Under the pieces are notes generated by a model. It saw only the letters and a program-made list of their open reading frames with translations, ran no database searches and was not told the DNA's origin. A stretch of 64,000 nucleotides of DNA. Source: Natronosalvus caseinilyticus (GTDB lineage Archaea; Halobacteriota; Halobacteria; Halobacteriales; Natrialbaceae). Below, one piece after another: positions 1 to 9,407 of the stretch (position 1 is its first letter; each line of letters begins with the position of its first letter). The stretch spans positions 3,162,001-3,226,000 of the forward strand of contig NZ_CP071596.1 in NCBI RefSeq assembly GCF_017357105.1. Reading direction: 5' to 3'. Position numbers and translations under genes: made by a program.

Positions 1-440
1 GAGGAGGGCGACATACCGACGACCTGGTTCGGGATGAAGGCCTGTCGGGTCACCTGCAGGTTGACGTTCGAGGCGGCCGGACCGACGACGGCGGGCATGC
101 CGCTGTCGACGAGGCTCTGTGCGGCAGACTGACCGGCGGAGGGGTCAGTTTCGGTGTCGCCGGTCTGGACGTCGAAGTCGAGGGAGTCGCTAAGCTGGCG
201 TTCGACCAGTAGCGCCCCGTCACGCATCGTTCCACCGAGGCTGCCGAGGTCGCCCGTCTCGGGCATCAAGACCCCATATCGAACCGTTCCACCGTAGTCG
301 ATCTCAGCACCGCCGTTGTCGGTATCGTTCCCGTTCCCGTTGCCGCCGTCTCCCTGCCCATCGAGACAGCCAGCAACACCGAGTGCACCTGCCGCACCGA
401 TACCGGTTAGCACCTTTCGTCGTGGTAGCTTATGTACCAT
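1..440 (-). CDS. Branched-chain amino acid-type ABC transporter substrate-binding lipoprotein (C-terminus cut by window edge)
   Basis: Extracytoplasmic solute receptor of an ABC importer; about 146 N-terminal residues are present. The start gives a Tat signal with RRKVLTG at residues 7-13, a hydrophobic stretch and lipobox GVAGC (Cys25), so it is exported folded and lipid-anchored. A Gly/Asn/Asp linker follows, then a YGVLMPETGDLGSLGG-like segment and a VVGPAAS segment typical of the periplasmic binding protein type 1 (LivJ-like) fold. A TATA-like element lies 30 bases upstream. Substrate cannot be told; amino acids or short-chain acids are usual for this family. Membrane and ATPase genes would lie left of the window. 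Confidence 0.85.
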   Translation of the reverse strand, partial: MVHKLPRRKVLTGIGAAGALGVAGCLDGQGDGGNGNGNDTDNGGAEIDYGGTVRYGVLMPETGDLGSLGGTMRDGALLVERQLSDSLDFDVQTGDTETDPSAGQSAAQSLVDSGMPAVVGPAASNVNLQVTRQAFIPNQVVGMSPS

Positions 441-467
441 GGTTCTTGATATCGCGGGGGATACAAA

Positions 468-477
468 GACTTTATGC
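468..477 (-). promoter_or_regulatory. TATA element for the binding-protein gene
   Basis: Read on the minus strand this is GCATAAAGTC, centred about 30 bases before the ATG at 440. It fits a haloarchaeal TATA box for a transcript with almost no leader. Confidence 0.45.
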
Positions 478-667
478 GTGAAATTGATCACGTTCCGATA
501 TATGGCGAGGGTTCGGCGATGATCGCTTCCTCCCGACGATCACCGCCGACCGATTCTCGATGATAGACGGAGATCAGCGATGTTCCGATGCGATGGGTCC
601 GTTCGGTGCTACGCCGAGAGTACGGGCGCCGATAGGCAAATACAACCGGCAAACGACCATCCCAGAA

Positions 668-677
668 CGTTTTTTGT
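668..677 (+). promoter_or_regulatory. TATA-like element before pccB
   Basis: The T-run in ACGTTTTTTG lies about 28 bases before an ATG at 701 and about 55 before the pccB ATG at 727. A transcript starting near 697-701 would begin at the mini-ORF at 701-730 rather than at pccB. Confidence 0.35.
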
Positions 678-700
678 GCCCCTGGTCGTTCCCTCGGGCA

Positions 701-730
701 ATGAGCGGACACGGGTGGAACGACCGATGA
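701..730 (+). CDS. Candidate 9-codon upstream ORF overlapping the pccB start
   Basis: The ATG at 701 opens a frame reading MSGHGWNDR and stops with TGA at 728-730. That stop overlaps the pccB ATG at 727 in an ATGA arrangement. Its distance from the T-rich element at 668-677 suits a leaderless start. Short frames this size arise by chance, so translation is inferred only from the promoter spacing and stop/start overlap. Confidence 0.25.
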   Translation: MSGHGWNDR

Positions 731-2277
731 CGATGGAAGAGCGTATCGAGGAACTCGAGTCCATGCGCGAGGAGGCGCTGCTCGGCGGCGGCGAGGAACG
801 GATCGAACGCCAGCACGAGAAAGGGAAGATGACCGCGCGAGAGCGCATCGAGTATTTCCTCGACGACGACACCTTCACCGAGTTCGACCAGCTCCGGACC
901 CACGAGGAGCGCAACTTCGGGATGGAAGAGCGCAAGGTCCTCGGCGACGGCGTCGTCACGGGCTACGGCGAGGTCGACGGACGAAACGTCTTCGTCTTCG
1001 CCCACGACTTCACCGTCTTCGGGGGCTCGTTAGGCGAAGTCTTCGCCGAGAAGGTGACGAAGGTGATGGACATGGCGATGGAGGTCGGCGCCCCCATCGT
1101 CGGCCTGAATGACTCCGCGGGCGCGCGGATCCAGGAGGGCGTCAAGAGCCTCGCGGGGTTCACCGAAATCTTCCGGCGGAACCAGCAAGCCAGCGGCGTC
1201 GTTCCCCAGATTTCCTCGATCATGGGGCCGTGTGCCGGGGGCGCCGTCTACTCCCCCGCGATCACCGACTTCATCTTCATGGTCGAGGACTCGAGTCACA
1301 TGTACATCACGGGGCCTGGCGTCACGAAGACCGTCACCGGCGAGGACGTCACCCACGAGGAACTCGGCGGGGCGCTCACGCACGCGAACGAGACGGGCGT
1401 CGCCCAGTTCGCCTGCGAATCCGAGGAACAGGCCTTAGACGACATCCGGCGACTGCTCTCGTATCTCCCGTCGAACAACGTCGAGGACCCGCCCCGCGTC
1501 GAACCGTGGGACGACCCCGACCGTCGAGACGAGGCCCTCGAGTCCATCGTCCCCGACAACCCTCAGAAGCCCTACGACATGACCAACGTCATCGAGACGG
1601 TGATGGACGAGGGCTCGTTCTTCGAGGTGGCCGAGAACTACGCGAAGAACCTCGTCGTCGGCTTCTCGCGGCTCGACGGCCGATCGGTCGGCGTCGTCGC
1701 GAACCAGCCGCGGGTCAACGCCGGGACGCTCACCGTCGACGCCTCGATGAAGGGGTCGCGGTTCGTCCGCTTCTGCGATTCGTTCAACATCCCCATCGTG
1801 ACCTTCGTCGACGTGCCCGGCTACATGCCCGGGACCGACCAGGAACACCGCGGGATCATCCGACACGGGGCGAAATTGCTGTACGCCTACTCCGAGGCAT
1901 CGGTTCCTCTGCTCACCGTCATCACCCGCAAGGCCTACGGCGGGGCCTACTGCGTGATGGCCTCGAAGAACCTGGGGGCGGACATCAACTACGCCTGGCC
2001 GACGGCCGAAATCGCCGTCATGGGACCGAAGGGCGCAGTGAACATCCTCTACCGCAAGGAACTCGCCGAGGCCGACGATTCGGACGCCCTGCGCGAGGAA
2101 CTCATCGAGGAGTACCGCGAGGAGTTCGCCAACCCCTACACCGCCACCGACAAGGGCTTCCTCGACGACGTGATCCGCCCGACCGAAACCCGGCCACGGC
2201 TGATCCGGGACCTCGAGATGCTCGAGACCAAGCGTGAGGACACGCCCGACAAGAAACACGGGAACATCCCCCTGTGA
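727..2277 (+). CDS. pccB: Propionyl-CoA carboxylase, carboxyltransferase (beta) subunit
   Basis: Transfers carboxyl from biotin to propionyl-CoA (possibly acetyl-CoA) to give methylmalonyl-CoA; in haloarchaea it serves propionate assimilation and supplies C3 units. The 516-residue protein has the two crotonase-like halves of the carboxyltransferase family. The N half carries [13 protein letters not shown] and [12 protein letters not shown]; the C half carries [13 protein letters not shown] and [12 protein letters not shown] chose the ATG at 727 because conservation begins at [11 protein letters not shown]; the frame is open further upstream (ATG at 580) but that extension is unlike the family. 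It overlaps pccX by one base (TGATG), so the two are translated together; pccA lies 1.4 kb downstream. Confidence 0.95.
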   Translation: MTMEERIEELESMREEALLGGGEERIERQHEKGKMTARERIEYFLDDDTFTEFDQLRTHEERNFGMEERKVLGDGVVTGYGEVDGRNVFVFAHDFTVFGGSLGEVFAEKVTKVMDMAMEVGAPIVGLNDSAGARIQEGVKSLAGFTEIFRRNQQASGVVPQISSIMGPCAGGAVYSPAITDFIFMVEDSSHMYITGPGVTKTVTGEDVTHEELGGALTHANETGVAQFACESEEQALDDIRRLLSYLPSNNVEDPPRVEPWDDPDRRDEALESIVPDNPQKPYDMTNVIETVMDEGSFFEVAENYAKNLVVGFSRLDGRSVGVVANQPRVNAGTLTVDASMKGSRFVRFCDSFNIPIVTFVDVPGYMPGTDQEHRGIIRHGAKLLYAYSEASVPLLTVITRKAYGGAYCVMASKNLGADINYAWPTAEIAVMGPKGAVNILYRKELAEADDSDALREELIEEYREEFANPYTATDKGFLDDVIRPTETRPRLIRDLEMLETKREDTPDKKHGNIPL

Positions 2278-2639
2278 TGACGGCGAACGACTCCGAGGCG
2301 CTCGAGGTCGAGGGTGGCTCGGGCGAGCGAGCGAGTGGCGAACCCACCGACACCGACACCGCCAGCGACGTCGACGTGACGCTCGACAAAGACGTCTCGA
2401 TCACCCTCCCGGCGGACGCCACCAGCGAGGAGGCCGCAGCCATCGTCGCAGCGATCGGCGCCCACCTCCGGGACCTCGAAGCTGCGGCGGCCGCTCAGTC
2501 CGCCGACGAGAAGACCTGGGACGGCAAACGCTGGTCGTTCGCCGGCCGGATCGACGCCCAGCAAGGTCGAAACGTTCGCGTCCCGACTCGAGCGCCGACG
2601 AATCCCTGGGCTGCGGCAGGGCGAGCCGATCGGTTCTGA
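2277..2639 (+). CDS. pccX: Small third subunit of haloarchaeal propionyl-CoA carboxylase
   Basis: A 120-residue acidic protein whose ATG overlaps the pccB stop. After a variable Asp/Thr-rich N-terminus comes a helical segment ([18 protein letters not shown]), then [11 protein letters not shown] and a Pro/Arg tail ending [12 protein letters not shown]. This helix-plus-W..W..AGR pattern matches the small PccX (epsilon-like) subunit known from the Haloferax mediterranei enzyme and resembles actinobacterial acyl-CoA carboxylase epsilon subunits. The likely role is holding the PccA-PccB complex together or activating it. It is longer than the roughly 85-residue Haloferax protein because of the N-terminal extension. 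A GTG at 2274 is an alternative start. Confidence 0.75.
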   Translation: MTANDSEALEVEGGSGERASGEPTDTDTASDVDVTLDKDVSITLPADATSEEAAAIVAAIGAHLRDLEAAAAAQSADEKTWDGKRWSFAGRIDAQQGRNVRVPTRAPTNPWAAAGRADRF

Positions 2640-2671
2640 GAGCGCCCGTTCTGCGGTCGTCTCTCGTCGTT

Positions 2672-3418
2672 CTACGCCGCATAGTCGAGATTGGGTCGTA
2701 GCGATTCGGTCAGCGCTTTCGCTATCGCCTCGAGTTCGTCGATGCAGGCGTCTTCGTCGCGGTCGTCCTGGAACTGGACGACCACGCCGCGTGCGCCGTC
2801 GCCGTCGTGAGCGGGAAGCAGAAAGCGCCACTGGCGATTCTCCTCGCTGCTCTGGGTGCTCTGGTAGACGTCGATCTGTTCGCCCTCGTAGGTGAACGTC
2901 CAGTCGATGCGTTCGTTCGTGCCGAAGCCGGTCACCCAGTTGGTCGTGGCCTCCTCGTTGTTGGTGGGGTCTTTGTGCTGCTGGACGAGCACGTTGACCG
3001 GGTACGACGCGCTCCGTTTCGACCCAACGTGACCCAGTTGCGCGCCGATTCCACTCTCCGACTCGTTTATCCCCTCGTTGTACCGCTCGAACGTGTTGGG
3101 GTGGTCGAAGTGAATCGGGAACGATCGGTCGCCCTGATCGAAGGGAATCCACGCGCCCTCGAGACTGGCACAGGAATCTATCACGTCTCCGTCGTCGCTC
3201 TCCTCGTTCCCGTCGTTCTCGTCACTCTCGTCGTTCTCGCCCTCGACGTTCGCGTCACCGTCGCCATCGCCATCGAGTTCGTCGTCGAGTTCACCGTCGC
3301 TCTCGTCTGTGCTTCCCGTACATCCAGCGAACGCGGTCGTCCCCGCGAGCCCCACCAGGGCGAGGAGTCGTCGTCTACTGTACCGACCGTCCGAACGTGA
3401 CCCTGAATCGATGTGCAT
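2672..3418 (-). CDS. Tat lipoprotein of unknown function
   Basis: A 248-residue secreted lipoprotein. The N-terminus has SRRRLLALVG (twin arginine), a hydrophobic core and lipobox AFAGC, followed by a run of about 45 mostly Asp/Glu/Gly/Asn residues. The C-terminal 170 residues form a compact domain with WIPFDQGDRSFPIHFDHP near its start and an RWRFLLPAHDGDG segment. I recognise no enzyme motif. It sits convergent to pccX and divergent from pccA and is probably unrelated to carboxylase function. Confidence 0.8.
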   Translation of the reverse strand: MHIDSGSRSDGRYSRRRLLALVGLAGTTAFAGCTGSTDESDGELDDELDGDGDGDANVEGENDESDENDGNEESDDGDVIDSCASLEGAWIPFDQGDRSFPIHFDHPNTFERYNEGINESESGIGAQLGHVGSKRSASYPVNVLVQQHKDPTNNEEATTNWVTGFGTNERIDWTFTYEGEQIDVYQSTQSSEENRQWRFLLPAHDGDGARGVVVQFQDDRDEDACIDELEAIAKALTESLRPNLDYAA

Positions 3419-3649
3419 GAAATCTCCGTCGAACGCGCGAGTCGATCGGTTTCGACCGCACTTACGTCGTTCGTCTCGACCAAACAGACGACAGCTCGAG
3501 CGATATACTCACCCCGTGACGAAAATTCGTCCGATGAACGCTCGGCATTTGCCCCTCGAAGTGGAGTGTATCGGCGAGAACCCGTTTCACCGCTGACTCG
3601 TTCCGTTGCGAAAAAGTAAGGTATGCCCCTTCCGTCGATTCGAACAGGA
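3419..3649. promoter_or_regulatory. Divergent promoter region between the lipoprotein and pccA
   Basis: A 231-base gap between two outward-facing genes. An A/T-rich CGAAAAAGTAAG lies at about 3610-3621, some 35 bases before the pccA ATG at 3650. No clear operator repeat is visible. Confidence 0.4.
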
Positions 3650-5485
3650 ATGTTCAGGAAGGTTCTGGTCGCGAACCGAGGCGAGATCGCGGTTCGAGTC
3701 ATGCGAGCCTGCGAGGAATTGAACGTTGGAACCGTCGCCGTCTACTCCGACGCCGACAAACACGGCGGTCACGTCCGCTACGCCGACGAAGCCTACAACG
3801 TCGGCCCCGCCCGCGCGGCCGACTCCTACCTCGACCACGAGGCAGTCATCGAGGCCGCACAAAAGGCCGACGCCGACGCGATCCACCCCGGCTACGGCTT
3901 CCTCGCCGAGAACGCCGAGTTCGCCGCCAAAGTCGAGGAGACAGAGGGCATCACCTGGATCGGTCCCTCGAGTTCGGCCATGGAGAGTCTCGGCGAGAAG
4001 ACCAAGGCCCGAACGATCATGCACGAGGCCGACGTGCCCATCGTGCCTGGCACCACCGATCCCGTTACCGACCCCGACGAGGTCCGTGCCTTCGGCGACG
4101 AACACGGTTACCCAATCGCGATCAAAGCCGAGGGTGGGGGCGGCGGCCGCGGCATGAAAGTCGTCGAAGACGAGAGCGAGGTCGACGACCAACTCGAGAG
4201 CGCCCAACGTGAGGGCGAGGCCTACTTCGGCAACGACTCGGTCTACCTCGAGCGCTACCTCGAGAAGCCCCGCCACATCGAGGTCCAGATCATCGCCGAC
4301 GAGCACGGCAACGTGCGTCATCTGGGCGAGCGCGACTGTTCACTCCAGCGCCGTCACCAGAAGGTCATCGAAGAAGGCCCATCGCCCGCGCTCTCGGACG
4401 AACTGCGCGAGCAGATCGGCGAAGCCGCCCGCCGTGGGGTCGCCGCCGCCGACTACACGAACGCCGGCACCGTCGAGTTCCTCGTCGAGGAAGAACCCGG
4501 GCGCGAGGGCGTCCTCGGCCCCGACGCGAACTTCTACTTCCTCGAGGTCAACACCCGCATCCAGGTCGAACACTGCGTGACCGAGGAGATCACCGGCCTC
4601 GACATCGTCAAGCGCCAGATTCGGGTCGCCGCGGGTGAAGAACTCGACTTCGAGCAGAACGACGTCGAGATCGACGGCCACGCGATGGAGTTCCGAATCA
4701 ACGCCGAGAACGCCGCGAAGGACTTCCAGCCCGCCACGGGCGGGACACTGACGACCTACAACCCACCAGGTGGGATCGGCGTCCGCCTCGACGACGCGCT
4801 GAGCCAGGGTGACGAACTCGTCACCGACTACGACTCGATGATCGCGAAACTCATCGTCTGGGGCGAAGACCGCGAAGAGTGTATCGAACGCTCGCTTCGC
4901 GCCCTGCGAGAGTACGAGATCGAGGGCATCACGACCATCGTCCCGTTCCACCGCCTGATGTTGACCGACGAGATGTTCGTCGAGGGTCGACACACCACGA
5001 AGTACCTGGACAACGAACTCGAGCAATCCAGAATCGAGCAGGCCCAGGAACAGTGGGGAAGCGAGGAGTCGACCGCGGCCGACGAGGAGGTCGTCGAACG
5101 CGAGTTCACCGTCGAAGTCAACGGGAAACGCTTCGAGGTCAACCTCGAGGACCGCGGCGGTGCCGTTCCGCAGGCGGCCAGCAATGGGGGGTCGAGCACC
5201 GCCGGCGCCGGTGGACCGCCACAATCTGCCAGCAGCGAGGGCTCGAGCGGCGACGTCGAGATTCAGGGCGACGGCGAACGCGTCGACGCCGAGATGCAGG
5301 GGACGATCCTCTCCGTCGAGGTCGCTGAAGGCGACGAGGTCGCCGCCGGTGACGTCGTCGTCGTCCTGGAAGCGATGAAGATGGAAAACGACATCGTCGC
5401 CTCGACGGGTGGCACCGTCTCGCAGGTGGCCGTCGAAGAAGGCCAGAGCGTCGACATGGGCGATACGCTCGTCGTCCTCGAGTGA
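3650..5485 (+). CDS. pccA: Propionyl-CoA/acyl-CoA carboxylase, biotin carboxylase plus biotin carrier subunit
   Basis: Carboxylates its own biotin using ATP and bicarbonate, then hands the carboxyl group to PccB. Residues 1-450 are a biotin carboxylase ([16 protein letters not shown] at the start, [15 protein letters not shown]-grasp loop, [12 protein letters not shown]). A linker rich in Ser/Gly/Ala follows. The C-terminal 75 residues are a biotinyl domain with EAMKMEND, the biotin-accepting lysine being about residue 577 of 611. I chose the ATG at 3650 because [12 protein letters not shown] is the family start; an in-frame ATG at 3623 would add nine residues. It forms one enzyme with pccB and pccX. 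Confidence 0.95.
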   Translation: MFRKVLVANRGEIAVRVMRACEELNVGTVAVYSDADKHGGHVRYADEAYNVGPARAADSYLDHEAVIEAAQKADADAIHPGYGFLAENAEFAAKVEETEGITWIGPSSSAMESLGEKTKARTIMHEADVPIVPGTTDPVTDPDEVRAFGDEHGYPIAIKAEGGGGGRGMKVVEDESEVDDQLESAQREGEAYFGNDSVYLERYLEKPRHIEVQIIADEHGNVRHLGERDCSLQRRHQKVIEEGPSPALSDELREQIGEAARRGVAAADYTNAGTVEFLVEEEPGREGVLGPDANFYFLEVNTRIQVEHCVTEEITGLDIVKRQIRVAAGEELDFEQNDVEIDGHAMEFRINAENAAKDFQPATGGTLTTYNPPGGIGVRLDDALSQGDELVTDYDSMIAKLIVWGEDREECIERSLRALREYEIEGITTIVPFHRLMLTDEMFVEGRHTTKYLDNELEQSRIEQAQEQWGSEESTAADEEVVEREFTVEVNGKRFEVNLEDRGGAVPQAASNGGSSTAGAGGPPQSASSEGSSGDVEIQGDGERVDAEMQGTILSVEVAEGDEVAAGDVVVVLEAMKMENDIVASTGGTVSQVAVEEGQSVDMGDTLVVLE

Positions 5486-5572
5486 GTGGCGACGATAATC
5501 GGAGACGAGTAACGTACAACACACGCTGAATCCAACGCCGACTGACGATTCTCGAGGTGCTACTCGGTGTTG

Positions 5573-6148
5573 CTAGCCTTCGTGCTCGTCCTGCTCGTCC
5601 TGTTCGTCCTGCTCATCCTCAACCCCGAGCTGGGCCTTGATATGCCCGAGATCCGGGACGAACGCGCTGACGTCCTCGTGCGTCGTCATCGCGAGTTCGG
5701 TCCCATCGATGAGTTTGACCCGGGTCTGTAGCTTGCCCTCGTCGATCGCCGAGGCGATCATTCCGCGAGCGAGGTGGAGGTCGTACTGACTCGCAATGAG
5801 AATACCAGTCTCGGAGTCCGGATCGAGCAACTCGGTGACGAGATAGACGAAGCCGTCGACCGTGTTCCGGTAGGCCTCGCTCCTCGGGAACGATCCCTTC
5901 TCGTAGGCCGTCCGAAACGTATCGGCGTGATTATCTGCCAGCACGTGAATGAGCCCGAACCGATCCTCGCTCCCGTCTGCTTTCGACAATACGGACGTCT
6001 GGATCGCTGGAAGTGTCGTCATCTCCCACCCTTCGGACCGTCGCTCCTCGGCGATCGCCTGCATGTCCTCGAGCGTTCGCTTCCAGGCCTGTGTCGCCGC
6101 CGGGGTACGAGCTCGAATCCCGACTGAATCGTCATCCGGTTTTGGCAT
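5573..6148 (-). CDS. Conserved haloarchaeal protein of unknown function
   Basis: A 191-residue soluble acidic protein with no signal peptide or membrane segment. It begins MPKPDDDSVGIRARTP, has a mixed alpha/beta middle (WEMTTLPAIQTSV, FGLIHVLADNHADTF, GFVYLVTELLDP) and ends in a repeated EQDEQDEQDEHEG tail. I recognise no catalytic motif. It is downstream of the peptide transporter operon, 64 bases after the small membrane protein, with its own A/T-rich CATTAACC element, so it may be expressed separately. The Glu/Gln/Asp tail is a short tandem repeat in DNA and probably varies in length between strains. Confidence 0.7.
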   Translation of the reverse strand: MPKPDDDSVGIRARTPAATQAWKRTLEDMQAIAEERRSEGWEMTTLPAIQTSVLSKADGSEDRFGLIHVLADNHADTFRTAYEKGSFPRSEAYRNTVDGFVYLVTELLDPDSETGILIASQYDLHLARGMIASAIDEGKLQTRVKLIDGTELAMTTHEDVSAFVPDLGHIKAQLGVEDEQDEQDEQDEHEG

Positions 6149-6212
6149 ATGGGGACACAGAATCGGGACTCGGTTAATGGTTTCGAGTCAACTGCTTTCC
6201 AGGCGAAACGAC

Positions 6213-6662
6213 CTAGACGACGCCGAACATCGTCTCCATCAGATACGAGATCAGCAGGACACCCAGGCTGCTCCAGAAGAGCTTTCCCGCAGACGAGAGT
6301 TCTCGATCCGGCGGCGGCGATTCGACCCAGCGGGCGGGCGGAAGCGCTCGAGCGAATCGCTGGAAGCGGGTTTCGTTCGAGCCTGTCGGTGATGCCGACA
6401 GCCCGATTGCATCCGCCGCGTCCGTCGATCGACCGGACACCTCCTCGGGCGAGCTCGGCCAGAGGCGAACGGTCGCGTACGCGAGCAACAGGAACCCGGC
6501 GAAAAACAGAACGACCTTGGCCCCGCCGAACCCGCCACCGACAGCGAGACTGATTGGGACTGCGGTGATCGTCGCCACGACGACGACGGCGAACACGTAC
6601 GATAACGCATCCGCACAGACGAGGGCAAGCAGGCGCCACTGCACAGATTCGAGCCGGGCCAT
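6213..6662 (-). CDS. Small membrane protein at the end of the peptide transporter operon
   Basis: A 149-residue protein with two hydrophobic segments near residues 12-38 and 45-68, a soluble Ser/Pro-rich middle of about 60 residues and a third hydrophobic segment near the C-terminus (FWSSLGVLLISYLMETMFGVV). It starts 10 bases after the end of the ATPase gene dppF, so it is probably cotranscribed. No known family motif was recognised. The start at MARLESVQWR was chosen because the longer open frame upstream runs antisense-like through dppF. Confidence 0.65.
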   Translation of the reverse strand: MARLESVQWRLLALVCADALSYVFAVVVVATITAVPISLAVGGGFGGAKVVLFFAGFLLLAYATVRLWPSSPEEVSGRSTDAADAIGLSASPTGSNETRFQRFARALPPARWVESPPPDRELSSAGKLFWSSLGVLLISYLMETMFGVV

Positions 6663-6672
6663 TACACGTGCC

Positions 6673-8028
6673 CTACTCGTTCGGGACGTAACCGTGCCGT
6701 TCCTCGAGAACTGGCTCGGGGTCTCGGTAGGCGTCGTCGTGGCGATGACAGAGACTAACCCGATTGCTCTCGCCCACGGGGTAGTACTCGGGGTGTTCGC
6801 TTCCGCAGACGCTTTCGAAGTCTGCAGCCAGCACCTCGAGTGCAGTAGCCTCGTCGTTTCGCCGGACGTGTTCGGCGATTTCGTCGAGGACCGACTGTAC
6901 CTCCTCGGGAACCGAAACGTCGCTGAAGAGTTCGTCGTAAATCTCGTCGATCGTCCCAAATCGAGTCTCCCTTCCGAGTAATTCCTTGACTCGCTCCGAA
7001 ACCGACCGTTCGGCCCGTTCACGTTCTCGAAGGATTTCCTGAAGGGTATCCAGCCGCATCCAGAGTTCGTGCGACAGATGTTTGTACTCTTCTGGCCGGA
7101 TCCGCGCCGGACACCGCGTGCTGAACGGACACCCCTCGGGAGGGAATCGGGGGTTTGGTGGCGTTCCCTGTAGCGTGATTCGGTGTTTCTCCGAGGTTGG
7201 ATCCGGTTCCGGAATCGCCGAGAGCAGCGCGTGCGTGTACGGGTTCGACGGATCGGTGAACAGTTCCTCGGTCGGTCCAATCTCCATGATATTCCCGAGG
7301 TACATGACCGCTACCCGGTCACAGATGTGTCTGACGACCGAGAGGTCGTGGGCGATGAACAGGTAGGTAAGCCCGAACTCGTCCTGTAAGTCCTCGAGGA
7401 GGTTGATAACTTCGGCCTGCACGGAGACGTCCAGGGCACTCACCGGTTCGTCAAGGACGATAAACTCCGGTTCGAGCGTCAGTGTTCGGGCGATACCGAT
7501 CCGCTGGCGCTGGCCGCCGGAGAACTGGTGGGGATAGCGGTAGTAGTGTTCGCGCTGGAGTCCCACCTTCTCGAGGAGTTCGCGAACGTGCTGTCGGCGT
7601 TCGTCGGGTGTCTTCCAGTCGTGAACGTCGAGCGGTTCGCGAACGATTTCGCCGACGGTCATCCGATCGTTCAGGCTCGAGTCGGGATCCTGGAAGACGA
7701 TCTGGGCGTCTCGACGCCAGGCCTTGAGCTCCGGACCGCTGAGTTCCGTGATGTCGGTCCCGTCGAAGCGGATCGCCCCGTCCGTCGCCTGTTCGAGCTG
7801 GACGAGCGTTCGTCCGAGGGTCGTTTTTCCACAGCCGGATTCCCCGACGAGCCCGAGCGTTTCGCCGCGTTTGATTTCGAAGGAGACCCCGTCGACCGCT
7901 TTGACCGGGTTTCCACCCAGTAGGCCCCCTTCGTCGTAGTACGTCCGTAGATTCGATACCTCGACCATGACGTCCTCGTCGGCGCGCATAGCCTCGTCGG
8001 TATCTGTTCGTAGCGATTCCTGGCTCAT
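6673..8028 (-). CDS. dppF: Peptide/nickel-type ABC transporter ATPase, DppF/OppF family
   Basis: One of two ATPases powering peptide uptake. Walker A GESGCGKT is at residues 62-69, the Q-loop at VFQDP (111-115), signature FSGGQRQR at 169-176, Walker [11 protein letters not shown] at 191-200 and the switch His in FIAHD. The C-terminal peptide-transporter domain has four cysteines (300, 306, 408, 427). A paralogous subfamily binds an iron-sulfur cluster through such residues, but here an Arg/Glu-rich, probably helical stretch of roughly 100 residues separates the two pairs. The 451-residue length reflects this insertion. The start overlaps the stop of dppD by four bases, so the operon is translationally coupled. 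Confidence 0.92.
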   Translation of the reverse strand: MSQESLRTDTDEAMRADEDVMVEVSNLRTYYDEGGLLGGNPVKAVDGVSFEIKRGETLGLVGESGCGKTTLGRTLVQLEQATDGAIRFDGTDITELSGPELKAWRRDAQIVFQDPDSSLNDRMTVGEIVREPLDVHDWKTPDERRQHVRELLEKVGLQREHYYRYPHQFSGGQRQRIGIARTLTLEPEFIVLDEPVSALDVSVQAEVINLLEDLQDEFGLTYLFIAHDLSVVRHICDRVAVMYLGNIMEIGPTEELFTDPSNPYTHALLSAIPEPDPTSEKHRITLQGTPPNPRFPPEGCPFSTRCPARIRPEEYKHLSHELWMRLDTLQEILRERERAERSVSERVKELLGRETRFGTIDEIYDELFSDVSVPEEVQSVLDEIAEHVRRNDEATALEVLAADFESVCGSEHPEYYPVGESNRVSLCHRHDDAYRDPEPVLEERHGYVPNE

Positions 8029-9407
8029 TGATCTTCGTTTGCACCTCCTTCAGTCGACGGCGACTGTGCCGCCTGGTCTGTGTGGTGATCGATCCGTTCG
8101 ATTTCGGACTTCCCCTCGGGATAGAGGAGACAGGCCGCCGTGTGGTCGTCGGCTCCTTCTCGGACCGGAATCGAGACGGGATGGATCTCGTTACAGGCGT
8201 CGAACGCCTCCGGACAGCGCGGCGCGAATCGACAGTACGTCGCCGGCTCGTTCGGCGTCGGTACGTTCCCCTCGATAGTCTGGAGCCGATCTCCGGTCTG
8301 TCTGCCGGGGATCGATTGGAGTAGCCCCTGCGTGTAGGGGTGTTTCGGTGAAGCGAACAGCGTCTCGACGTCCGCCGTCTCGACGATTTCGCCCGCGTAC
8401 ATGACGTTTACCCGATCGGAGACGTCGGCGATGACGCCCATGTCGTGGGTGATGAACATGATCGCCAGGTCGCGTTCTTCCTGCAAGTCCTCGAGCAGTT
8501 CGAGAATCTGTGCCTGAATCGTCACGTCTAGCGCCGTCGTCGGCTCGTCACAGATTAGTACCTCCGGTTCGCAGGCGAGCGCCATTGCGATGACGGCTCG
8601 CTGTCGCATACCGCCGGAGAACTGGTGTGGATACTCTCTGACGCGTCGTCGGGCGTCCGGAATCCCGACGGCCTCGAGTAACTCGACGGCCTCGTTGGTC
8701 GCCTCTCCGCCGGTCATTCCCTGGTGGAGTCTGAGCGCTTCCTTGATCTGGTTGCCGACGGTGTACACGGGGTTGAGACTCGTCAGCGGATCCTGGAAGA
8801 CCATTGCAATCTTGTTGCCGCGCATGGCGCGCTGGGCCTTCCCCTCGAGACGAGTGATCTCCACGAATCCGGACTCGATGCTCGAGGGGTCGTCGGGCGA
8901 CCCTTCGGTCACGAAGACGAAATCGCCGGCGTCGACGAGGCCGAGCGATTCGCCGTAGCCGGAGCCGAGAAAGTCGACGATCGAAGCCTCCTCGGGCGAT
9001 TCGTAGCCGAACGCCGCGGGCGTCATGTCGACTTCGGGCCGGTCGAACTGCTCCGCCGGGTCGTGGGCTTGCTCGAGCGCGTTCACGTCGACTGTGTTCC
9101 CCGAGAACCGCCGGGCGAACTCCCGGACGGTCTCGAGGTGGTGGAAGCGAATGCTGCTGCCGGGCAGGATGCGGCCGGGACTATCGACGAGCCCCATGAT
9201 CGAGCGTGCGGTGACACTCTTTCCGGATCCGCTTTCACCGACGATGCCGACCGTTTCACCGCTTTCGATGTCGTAGGAGATCCCGTCTACAGCCCGAATC
9301 ACCTCCTTGTCGGTGAAGAACGCGGTCTGGAGGTTTCGAACCGAGAGGATCGTCTCAGACTGGCCTGTTTTCGTCTGCGTCGTTTGCGTCTCTGTGTTCA
9401 TGGACAT
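8025..9407 (-). CDS. dppD: Peptide/nickel-type ABC transporter ATPase, DppD/OppD family
   Basis: Partner ATPase of dppF. Walker A GESGSGKS lies at residues 57-64 and the signature FSGGMRQR and Walker [12 protein letters not shown] are intact. Between Walker A and the Q-loop (MVFQDP, 202-207) there are about 90 extra residues (roughly 89-178) compared with ordinary family members, rich in Asp/Glu and containing [11 protein letters not shown]. The C-terminus has the Cys cluster [14 protein letters not shown] and a later Cys. I take the ATG at 9407, which overlaps the permease stop; a GTG at 9410 is in frame. The insertion sits where ATPases contact permeases or each other, so it may be a haloarchaeal interface element. 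Confidence 0.92.
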   Translation of the reverse strand: MSMNTETQTTQTKTGQSETILSVRNLQTAFFTDKEVIRAVDGISYDIESGETVGIVGESGSGKSVTARSIMGLVDSPGRILPGSSIRFHHLETVREFARRFSGNTVDVNALEQAHDPAEQFDRPEVDMTPAAFGYESPEEASIVDFLGSGYGESLGLVDAGDFVFVTEGSPDDPSSIESGFVEITRLEGKAQRAMRGNKIAMVFQDPLTSLNPVYTVGNQIKEALRLHQGMTGGEATNEAVELLEAVGIPDARRRVREYPHQFSGGMRQRAVIAMALACEPEVLICDEPTTALDVTIQAQILELLEDLQEERDLAIMFITHDMGVIADVSDRVNVMYAGEIVETADVETLFASPKHPYTQGLLQSIPGRQTGDRLQTIEGNVPTPNEPATYCRFAPRCPEAFDACNEIHPVSIPVREGADDHTAACLLYPEGKSEIERIDHHTDQAAQSPSTEGGANEDQ

